Shown here: piece after piece, positions 58,132-64,000 of the stretch
Layout: each line of letters starts with the position of its first letter
Numbering within the stretch: position 1 is the stretch's first letter
From: Pseudomonas lactucae
GTDB lineage: Bacteria; Pseudomonadota; Gammaproteobacteria; Pseudomonadales; Pseudomonadaceae
DNA length: 64,000 bases
Direction: 5' to 3'
Assembly: GCF_016937615.1 (NCBI RefSeq)
Contig: NZ_JAFHKI010000027.1
Location: 1-64,000 of the forward strand
Translations under genes and position numbers: made by a program
The notes under the pieces: generated by a model
Databases searched by the model: none
Told to the model about the DNA's origin: nothing
The model's input: only the letters and a program-made list of their open reading frames with translations

Positions 58132-58416
58132 ATGAATATGGTTTCCTATTGGAAGGATTTCGAAGAAGTCCATACCGATGAGGGGTTGGTTCTCATCGTT
58201 GGTTGGTATGATCACAAAAATAAAAATAATGGTGGAAGTAAAGCGTTAGGTGTTCACTGGGGGGATTATCCACAATCCAGAGGGGTGTTGAGTCCTTGTG
58301 TAATTCCGGTGTCTACTCGTAGTGCTATTTTATCCGGGTTGTTACATCAGGCTGTCTCTAAATCGGACTTGGAGCAAGTAGAGTCAATTAAAAAAGCAAT
58401 TGAATTCTTCGTGTGA
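58132..58416 (+). CDS. Unrecognised 94-residue protein, second gene of cassette
   Basis: AAAAGGA precedes the ATG at 58132. The short protein starts MNMVSYWKDFEEVHTDEGLV, has a beta-rich first half with HKNKNNGGSKALGVHW, and ends in a helix. No family is recognised. It sits 108 bp after the first gene and 45 bp before the third. A small accessory or immunity protein is possible from context only. Confidence 0.6.
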   Translation: MNMVSYWKDFEEVHTDEGLVLIVGWYDHKNKNNGGSKALGVHWGDYPQSRGVLSPCVIPVSTRSAILSGLLHQAVSKSDLEQVESIKKAIEFFV

Positions 58417-58461
58417 GTGTATCAGGTCAGCAGTTAACTATTAGACATAAGGAAGCCATTA

Positions 58462-59022
58462 ATGAAACGGATTGAGCGAGACTTCGTTACGCTGTTCAAC
58501 TACCTCTGGTACAAGGATTTTCCCGTTACTGAAGTCGCGGGTCTGGTAAACAGGGCGAACTGGACGATCCATATGGGCCTGGTAATTCGACAGTGTGCCG
58601 GCTTGCTGGGCGCCCGCGTGTTGTTTGAATCGGGCGGGCGTACCGACGCGGTGGTGCAGTACTCGGAAAAGGACATTTTGACTTTCGTGGAATGGGAGTG
58701 GAAGCGTGCCCACACGGACATCAATGAAATTCAAAAACTGCGTAGTAAAGCCAGCCAGGCGGCGTTTCAGACGTTTATCGGCTACAGCCGTATAGAAGAC
58801 ATTCAAAAGGCACTGGATCAAACGCTGGAGACCTGGACTGACGCTAAAAGCCCGTTGATTTATTTTCTTATCACTTACAACGTGGTTAAAGGCAGTCGCC
58901 ACTTCGATCAGCTTGTGACCTACCAGTTTACGAAAAACCGTTATAAGAAAATACGCAGCCAACCTGCGTTGCCCTGGATGGTTAATCGCAAGAAATTCAT
59001 GGAGGCTGAAGAAAACACATAG
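58462..59022 (+). CDS. Putative PD-(D/E)XK-like nuclease, third gene of cassette
   Basis: The 186-residue protein shows a possible restriction-type nuclease core: Glu56, then Asp62 in GGRTDAVV, then after 16 residues EWK (Glu79-Lys81) in FVEWEWKRAH. The order helix-Glu, strand-Asp, strand-ExK matches the PD-(D/E)XK fold, though this is motif inference only. A C-terminal stretch has basic residues (FTKNRYKKIRSQ) suitable for nucleic-acid contact. AAGGA precedes the ATG. It is the last gene of a lower-GC cassette. Confidence 0.6.
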   Translation: MKRIERDFVTLFNYLWYKDFPVTEVAGLVNRANWTIHMGLVIRQCAGLLGARVLFESGGRTDAVVQYSEKDILTFVEWEWKRAHTDINEIQKLRSKASQAAFQTFIGYSRIEDIQKALDQTLETWTDAKSPLIYFLITYNVVKGSRHFDQLVTYQFTKNRYKKIRSQPALPWMVNRKKFMEAEENT

Positions 59023-59146
59023 CGCGTAAAAAGCTCGTAATTATTGCCGATGAGCGTTGTGCTGGTTTTTTCGGCGACGCCGAGCAATCTGGTTCATGAC
59101 CGCATAGGGTCTCACCACGGCAATGCTTCAACCTCGTCGTATTTAT

Positions 59147-59163
59147 ACGCTCAACTTGAGCGT
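59147..59163. repeat. Perfect 17-bp palindrome
   Basis: ACGCTCAA and TTGAGCGT flank a single C, with AT-rich sequence on both sides. It lies between the cassette and the DUF6124 gene and could be an operator or a recombination edge. Confidence 0.55.
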
Positions 59164-59197
59164 AAATAAGGGCGGGCGCTGGCCATCGTTGTAGGAA

Positions 59198-59235
59198 TCG
59201 TCGGGTCTTTGCATCGTTTTGAGACGACCCGACGA
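59198..59235. repeat. Inverted repeat between convergent genes
   Basis: TCGTCGGGTC and GACCCGACGA are perfect 10-bp arms with an 18-bp loop, 20 bp past the DUF6124 stop. No long T run follows, so it is not a clear terminator. Confidence 0.55.
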
Positions 59236-59254
59236 CTTATCGTGATTGACGCGT

Positions 59255-59593
59255 CTAGCTAATGGCCGCCTCGCGTGTCATCAATTTATCCACCAACAAA
59301 ACCCCCAACTCACTCAACTGATGAATCGCCAGCGCCACATCCCGTTGCTTCCCCGTCAGATCGTCCGACAGGTCCAGCAATAGCGCAGTCACCGAAGAAA
59401 ACGTTTCATAGCTATTGGCGAGCAACATTTCACTGCTGGCATCGTCCGCCACACTGAACAGCGTTGTCGGGGGCGGTAGAGGAGGGGCTGGCGGGTCACC
59501 GCCGGGGTTCAGGTGATAATCAATCGCCCGATGCGCCGCCTGATCAAGCTTCAGGTCCGGACCGTTTGGAGGGTTTGGCGTGACTTTGAACAT
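59255..59593 (-). CDS. DUF6124 (formerly DUF3077) family protein
   Basis: The 112-residue protein starts MFKVTPNPP, the hallmark of this Pseudomonas-restricted family. It continues with a proline-rich linker (PPAPPLPPPTTLF) and a helical C-terminal part (LLANSYETFSSVTALLLDLSDDL...GVLLVDKLM). Its function is unknown. AGGA seven bases upstream of the ATG is part of the alternative-pairing RNA element described at 59591-59793, so translation is likely regulated by leader folding. Confidence 0.85.
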   Translation of the reverse strand: MFKVTPNPPNGPDLKLDQAAHRAIDYHLNPGGDPPAPPLPPPTTLFSVADDASSEMLLANSYETFSSVTALLLDLSDDLTGKQRDVALAIHQLSELGVLLVDKLMTREAAIS

Positions 59594-59793
59594 ATGTAAT
59601 TCCTGGCTAGGGCCGACACCCCATCGCTACTAAACGAGGGGTGGCAGCTGTACGCAGGTTAGTAGACCGGGGAATTACACAAAGCCGGCGCACCCGAAGG
59701 CGCCCTACGCACAGCCACCATCAGGCACAGACAGAAACGTCTGATGGATGAAGCTCATGCACCAAGTGTAATTGACCCTCGGGCTACTAAACC
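59591..59793 (-). promoter_or_regulatory. Candidate bistable RNA switch in the DUF6124 leader
   Basis: Read on the minus strand, the leader holds in order: GTTTAGTAG (A1), AATTACAC (B1), two hairpins (CCATCAG/CTGATGG; GGCGC/GCGCC), GTGTAATTCC (B'), CTACTAAC (A'), a CACCCC/GGGGTG hairpin whose loop repeats GTTTAGTAG (A2), and GGAATTACA (B2). B2 overlaps the Shine-Dalgarno AGGA, then ATG. B'A' can pair with A1B1, leaving the ribosome site free, or with A2B2, covering it. Coordinates on plus: B1 59766-59773, B' 59671-59680, A' 59657-59665, A2 59627-59635, B2 59594-59602. The two folds are exclusive. The rest of 59594-60016 holds no gene. I could not compute energies. Confidence 0.6.
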
Positions 59794-60016
59794 CGATCAC
59801 TGAATTGTCAGCGACCGAGCTACCTTAGAGACGCCTATCCAAGCGCACAAGCCAGCGGATTCTGACGCAACTGTAGGCAATGGAGCAAGGCGCCAAGGCG
59901 TCCGTAGGACTTGTACTCGTTCCGCCACACGATCCTGTTTTTTACTTGATCCGGCTTGGTATTGCCCAACATCACCCCATAACTATCCCTGTCTCCATCA
60001 ACCGCAAGGACAGACC

Positions 60017-60523
60017 ATGACCAACCCAACCGAAACCGCCATCCTCGCCGGCGGTTGCTTCTGGGGCATGCAAGACCTGTTGCGACGCTACCCCGGCGTG
60101 CTGCGCACTCGCGTCGGCTACACCGGTGGCGACGTGCCGAACGCCACCTACCGCAACCACGGCAACCATGCCGAAGCGATTGAGATCGTGTTTGACCCTG
60201 CGGTGATCAGCTACCGGCAGATTCTGGAGTTCTTTTTCCAGATCCATGACCCGAGCACGCCTAACCGGCAGGGCAATGATCTTGGGCCGAGCTATCGTTC
60301 GGCGATTTACTACCTGAGCGAAGAGCAAAGGGATATTGCCGAAGATACCGCGGCTGACGTGGACGCCTCCAAGCTGTGGCCGGGGCCTGTGGTCACGCAA
60401 ATCGAGCCCGCCAGTGCGTTCTGGGAGGCGGAGCCGGAGCATCAGGATTATCTGGAGCGGATACCGAACGGGTATACCTGCCACTTCATCCGGCCGAACT
60501 GGAAGTTGCCCAAACGGGCTTGA
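60017..60523 (+). CDS. msrA: Peptide-methionine (S)-S-oxide reductase
   Basis: MsrA repairs oxidised methionine. The 168-residue protein begins [20 protein letters not shown], with the catalytic Cys in GCFWG, and continues [13 protein letters not shown] and [16 protein letters not shown], the other signature blocks. It is close to the shorter MsrA type. Pseudomonas often has a second, longer MsrA; which this is remains open. The ATG at 60017 is well supported. Confidence 0.9.
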   Translation: MTNPTETAILAGGCFWGMQDLLRRYPGVLRTRVGYTGGDVPNATYRNHGNHAEAIEIVFDPAVISYRQILEFFFQIHDPSTPNRQGNDLGPSYRSAIYYLSEEQRDIAEDTAADVDASKLWPGPVVTQIEPASAFWEAEPEHQDYLERIPNGYTCHFIRPNWKLPKRA

Positions 60524-60556
60524 ACCGCAATTGCACCGGGAACATACGGGCCAGCC

Positions 60557-61003
60557 TCAGCCCTCACAACTCTGCTTGTTGATTTCGAACTGTCCCACCT
60601 CTTTTACGTTTTTGCTGCCAAAAATGTAAATGAGGGTGCCGCCTTGGGACAGTATCGATTGATCGCTGCGCAGTTGCGCGGCGCAAGTAGCCTGGGTGAT
60701 GTTTGATTTCATCACGTCCAAGTCAATGTCATCGGGATGGGTGTCGTAACGGGTCAAGGTGTAATAGAACTTGAGTGCGTGACTGTTGGCCGCTTGCGCC
60801 CGAACGAAGGTTATATCTTCGTCGATTTTTCGATTCTGGGGCGTTGTTCGCGCGGTCACGATGATGAGGTCGCTGAGAAAGGTGGTTTTGCTCGGCTGCG
60901 GTGTTTCCTGAAAAGCCTGTATGACCAGAACCCCCACCAGGCTCAAAAACAGCAACCCCCACGCCGAATACGCGAGCGTCTTCCTGGTTTTTTCGCTGGG
61001 CAT
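60557..61003 (-). CDS. Membrane-anchored protein of unknown function
   Basis: The 148-residue protein has one N-terminal membrane helix (about residues 10-28, AYSAWGLLFLSLVGVLVIQ) and a periplasmic domain with two Cys (QATCAAQ and NKQSCEG). I do not recognise a family. The ATG at 61003 has AAGGA nine bases upstream; in-frame ATGs at 61012 and 61039 are possible but less well spaced. It converges on msrA. Confidence 0.65.
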   Translation of the reverse strand: MPSEKTRKTLAYSAWGLLFLSLVGVLVIQAFQETPQPSKTTFLSDLIIVTARTTPQNRKIDEDITFVRAQAANSHALKFYYTLTRYDTHPDDIDLDVMKSNITQATCAAQLRSDQSILSQGGTLIYIFGSKNVKEVGQFEINKQSCEG

Positions 61004-61116
61004 GGATGTCATTCCTTTGAGGTTGTTCAAGGCGGGCATTCTACGGCAACCCGCCTTGTTCGACAGCCTTGCGGATCTGCGTTTGTGCGCACGGCTGCGA
61101 CGCTGGGGGCATCAGA

Positions 61117-62367
61117 TCAAAGATGCAGCGCCGGTCTGGTCCGGGCACTGCCATGTGCAGAAGGGACCCGAACACGCAGCGCAATCAGCAACGCGGCCAG
61201 CAGCATCAGCACGGCCGCCGCTACGAATACGCCTGCGCTGCCACCGAGGCTGAACATCGCACCGCCAGCGGCGGCGCCGCTTGCGATGGCCGACTGCACA
61301 GAGGCCACCACCATGCCCCCGGCGCTTTCCGCCTGATCAGGTACCGCGCTGGCGACCCAGTTCGACCACGCCACCGGCACGCCTCCAAAGGCCAGGCCCC
61401 AGATCGCCAGCAGCACCGCCTGCCCCGGCACCGAGGCCGGCAACAGCACCAACGCCAGTGCTGCAACGCCGACCAGTGCGGGCATCAACACCAGCGTGGC
61501 CAGCGGGCGACGCTCCAGCAGCCACCCGGCCAAAAGCGTGCCGACGAAGTTCGCCACCCCGAACCCCAGCAGCATCAGCGACAGCCCCTGTGGGCCGATG
61601 CCGGTCGTGCCTTCGAGGAAGGGCCGAATATAGGTGAACATCGCGAAGTGCCCGCTGTGCACCAGCACACAACCGAACATCCCCATGGCGATGCCCGGGC
61701 GCCGCAACACCTCCAGGACGGTGCGCAGGCGTGCCGGCCTGCGCGGCGCAAGGCTTGGCAGCGTGAACGACTGGAAAGCCAGAGTCACTGCACCCACCGC
61801 CGCCGCTGCAAAAAACGCGCTGCGCCAGCCATATAACGCGCCCAGGTAGCTGCCCAGCGGCACCGCCACCACCGTCCCGACGGCAATGCCGCTGAAAATG
61901 ATCGAAAGCGCTCGCGGCAACAACGCACCCGGTACCAAACGCATCGCCACCGCTGCCGCCATGCTCCAGAAGCCACCAAGGGCAATGCCCAGCAGGATAC
62001 GCATCACCAAGAGCACCGCGAGGCTGGAGGAAATGGCGACCAACAGATTGGATACGATCATCAATGTGGAAAACCCCAGCAGCACCCAGCGACGGTCGAT
62101 ACTGCGGGTCAGGCCTGGCACCAACAGCCCGGCGAACAGCGCCACCACGGCGGTCACCGTTACCGCCTGGCCAGCCAGCGCTTCGGACACCCCCAGATCG
62201 GTCGCCATCGGCGTCAACAGGCTGGCCGGAAGGTACTCAGCGGTCAGCAAGCCGAACACGCCCATTGCCAATGAGAAAACGGCCATCCACGCGGCGGTCG
62301 CAGGTTCTACCTCCGTCCCGGCGCCGAGGCGGCTGTCGGGTACGGCGTTACAGATACAGTCAGTCAT
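61117..62367 (-). CDS. MFS transporter (AraJ/sugar-efflux-like)
   Basis: The 416-residue protein has 12 helices and the MFS segments MGVFGLLTAEYLPASLLTPMA, LTRSIDRRWVLLGFSTLM and MRILLGIALGGFWSMAAAVAMRLVP. The last is typical of the AraJ/YdhP-type drug or arabinose exporter group. It is divergent from an AraC-type activator 102 bp away and is its likely target. The substrate is unknown. Confidence 0.86.
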   Translation of the reverse strand: MTDCICNAVPDSRLGAGTEVEPATAAWMAVFSLAMGVFGLLTAEYLPASLLTPMATDLGVSEALAGQAVTVTAVVALFAGLLVPGLTRSIDRRWVLLGFSTLMIVSNLLVAISSSLAVLLVMRILLGIALGGFWSMAAAVAMRLVPGALLPRALSIIFSGIAVGTVVAVPLGSYLGALYGWRSAFFAAAAVGAVTLAFQSFTLPSLAPRRPARLRTVLEVLRRPGIAMGMFGCVLVHSGHFAMFTYIRPFLEGTTGIGPQGLSLMLLGFGVANFVGTLLAGWLLERRPLATLVLMPALVGVAALALVLLPASVPGQAVLLAIWGLAFGGVPVAWSNWVASAVPDQAESAGGMVVASVQSAIASGAAAGGAMFSLGGSAGVFVAAAVLMLLAALLIALRVRVPSAHGSARTRPALHL

Positions 62368-62469
62368 TGCACGGATCTCCCAATCTTCATTGCGATCCGC
62401 AGTCTAGGCGTGCGAAACCGGATGATCTATGATCAAGAACCCCGAATTTTTGACTGAAACACCGGACCA

Positions 62470-63447
62470 ATGCCTGCAGATCAGTTTGCTCTCTCCTCGA
62501 ATCTCATCAACGAGCTGTTGCGCGGCATGCGCCTGCGTGGCGTCGAGTACCGGCGTATCCAAGCCGGGCCAGTCTCCGGCTTGGGCTTCGCTGCCAAACC
62601 TGGGCATGCCTGGTTCCACTTCCTGGCGGTCGGCAATGCGCTGCTGCGCATGGACGACGGCACCACGTATGCGCTGTCTGCCGGCAACGCTGTGTTCATC
62701 TCCCATGGCGCGGCCCATCAACTGTTGTCCGATGCGGATGTGCCTGTTCAGGACATCGACCGTTTGGACGGTGCCCCGCTCGGTGATGCCGTCTGCGCGG
62801 TGGAGACCGGAACCGACGCCAGCCCCACGCCGGCCACCCTTTTGTTCAGTGGCTGCATGGAGTTTGAACTGGGCAGTATCCACGGCCTTGGCAGGCTGAT
62901 GCCGGGCCTGATGCTGATTGATGCCGGTGGCCAGCGCTACCCTGGCCTGATGCCCATCCTGACCACCATGGAGCGCGAGGTCAGCGCCGCACGGGTCGGC
63001 TTCGCCGGCATCCTCGCGCGGTTGGCCGACGTGGTGGCCGCCATGGTCGTTCGCGGTTGGGTGGAGTGCGCCTGCGCAAATGCCTCTGGCCTGGTCGCCG
63101 CATTGCGCGATCCACGGTTGGCGGGTGCGCTGCTGGCGCTGCATCAACAACCGGGGCACGACTGGACCGTCGCGCAGTTGGCGGCGCAATGCAACACCTC
63201 CCGCTCGGTCTTCGCCGACCGTTTCCAGATGACGATTGGCATGGCCCCACTGCGCTACGTCACCGAATTGCGGATGCGGCTTGCGAGCCAGTGGCTGACG
63301 CTCGAAAGGCTGCCGATTGAAGAAGTGGCGCTGCGCTTGGGCTACACCTCTCAGGCCGCTTTCAGCCGCGCATTCAAGCGCATCACGGGCACAACGCCTG
63401 GGTTAAGTCGCCAGTCGAGGCAGCTCATTGTTCCCGTGACGAATTGA
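62470..63447 (+). CDS. AraC family regulator with cupin-like N-terminus
   Basis: The 325-residue protein has an N-terminal cupin-type sensor region (GMRLRGVEYRRIQAGPVSGLGF, LSAGNAVFISHGAAHQLL). The C-terminal AraC DNA-binding domain has two helix-turn-helices (WTVAQLAAQCNTSRSVFADRF and LPIEEVALRLGYTSQAAFSRAFKRITG). It is divergent from the MFS gene and probably activates it in response to a small molecule. Confidence 0.88.
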   Translation: MPADQFALSSNLINELLRGMRLRGVEYRRIQAGPVSGLGFAAKPGHAWFHFLAVGNALLRMDDGTTYALSAGNAVFISHGAAHQLLSDADVPVQDIDRLDGAPLGDAVCAVETGTDASPTPATLLFSGCMEFELGSIHGLGRLMPGLMLIDAGGQRYPGLMPILTTMEREVSAARVGFAGILARLADVVAAMVVRGWVECACANASGLVAALRDPRLAGALLALHQQPGHDWTVAQLAAQCNTSRSVFADRFQMTIGMAPLRYVTELRMRLASQWLTLERLPIEEVALRLGYTSQAAFSRAFKRITGTTPGLSRQSRQLIVPVTN

Positions 63448-63746
63448 CTGGCGCCCCGGTACTGATTTGATGCACCGCGGTCAACCGCGTACATGTCTTG
63501 CAACTTGATCGCCTGCCCGGCCGTCACGGGAGCAAGCGCCCTCGCCACGGGCTCAACCTGGTACTTGAGGTGTGTAGATACCTATGAGGAAGCCGAGCGC
63601 AAGTAATGGATGAGCCAAATGGGCGGTATTGAACGGTCGGGGTTGGCCGCTTTCGGCCAATAGCTGACACTCCGTTTGTCTACAAAGCCAGGAGCGCTTC
63701 ACTGCGTAGCCGATGAAACGACTACTTTTTAAAAACTGCTAATCTT
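63448..63746. repeat. Intergenic region with degenerate REPIN pieces
   Basis: CGGGAGCAAGCGCCCTCGCCACGGG at 63527-63550 is written here as one REP arm: it starts CGGGAGCAAGC and ends CGCCACGGG. A stretch near 63678-63705 (TGTCTACAAAGCCAGGAGCG) resembles the interior of the 51335 REPIN. No gene is seen. Confidence 0.6.
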
Positions 63747-64000
63747 TCACTTCCGCTGATTAAAAGATCGCTTAAAACTCTGACTGATTGACATACTAAA
63801 TATGGCTCGGTCAACTGTGAAATCTAATGTGTCGGATACGGCGATTAGTGACCTTAATTCTTCAGGGAAGTCTTCGATGCTAGCGTATACCGTTGGAATC
63901 AAATATCGAAAGTAGTCTCCAATTTCCGCGTCTCCCTCATAACCAATCGGATTGTCTTCGCTGGACACGTAATCTTCTAGCGCGTGATAAACATAGAAGC
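63747..64000 (-). CDS. Unrecognised protein, partial at window edge
   Basis: The C-terminal 83 residues are visible, and the frame stays open to the edge (FYVYHALEDYV...GDYFRYLIPTVYASIEDFPEELRSLI). Acidic and aromatic residues dominate and GC is low compared with the rest. The size and composition are compatible with an immunity-type protein, but no family is recognised. An internal GTG at 63968 is not needed as a start. Confidence 0.55.
   Translation of the reverse strand, partial: FYVYHALEDYVSSEDNPIGYEGDAEIGDYFRYLIPTVYASIEDFPEELRSLIAVSDTLDFTVDRAIFSMSISQSFKRSFNQRK

Noticed and set aside
59835..60029. Short open frame upstream of msrA
   Set aside because: It has no ribosome site or family pattern and overlaps the msrA start.
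1..64000. CRISPR arrays, prophage or insertion sequences
   Set aside because: No regularly spaced repeats, transposases, integrases or phage structural genes were seen; repeats present are REP/REPIN type.

Overview
The window reads as a chromosomal segment of a fluorescent-group Pseudomonas. It is GC-rich overall, carries minCDE-rluA in the Pseudomonas order, has several GTGGGAGG- or GTGGCGAGGG-type REP/REPIN palindromes, a DUF6124 gene, a FecI/FecR/TonB-receptor module and a tRNA-Asn(GTT). Gene calls rest on recognising protein families by eye; no database search was run.

Layout. 0-5 kb: rluA, minE, minD, minC, then divergent lpxL-type acyltransferase and a frameshifted patatin. 5-16.5 kb: a purine-catabolism block (Tsx-like porin, puuD, allA, alc, uraD, puuE; divergent hiuH; an AzgA-type purine permease further on). 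It covers urate to glyoxylate plus urea, and three TTGTATACAA-like palindromes sit before puuE, hiuH and the permease. A broken DUF6543/dermonecrotic-toxin-type gene and a LysE exporter interrupt the block. 16.5-23.9 kb: MarR/aminotransferase/GST, then LysR with a CitMHS/AtuA-like operon, a thioredoxin-fold protein and folE. 24-25.3 kb: an AT-rich MFS exporter, probably acquired. 25.5-33.6 kb: smr, a cysteine-hydrolase relative lacking its Cys, prmB, a DMT exporter, fumC, a DUF2059 protein, BolA, trhO and a DsbA-like protein. 33.6-45.4 kb: two ABC exporters, two c-di-GMP proteins, a TenA-like protein, an FMN 2-hydroxy-acid dehydrogenase with divergent LysR, tRNA-Asn and a DUF1206 protein. 45.5-50 kb: ibpA and a complete FecI-FecR-TonB receptor signalling unit with a Fur-box-like site. 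50-57 kb: secreted nuclease, YeeE/YedE transporter, DUF2986 and DUF2569 proteins, hydrolase, and a FIST-domain chemoreceptor. 57.4-59.3 kb: a lower-GC cassette of three unrecognised genes, one with a PD-(D/E)XK-like motif, next to a DUF6124 gene. 60-64 kb: msrA, a small membrane protein, a MFS/AraC divergent pair, and an unrecognised partial gene at the edge.

Two things matter most. First, the leader of the DUF6124 gene (59591-59793) contains two copies each of two short sequences, placed so that one central strand can pair either with the upstream copies or with the copies over the Shine-Dalgarno site. This looks like a bistable RNA switch. Second, at least ten otherwise intact conserved genes or gene parts are broken by single-base indels, nearly all one-base losses. 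This looks like consensus sequence error rather than real gene decay, so frameshifted genes should be read as probably intact.
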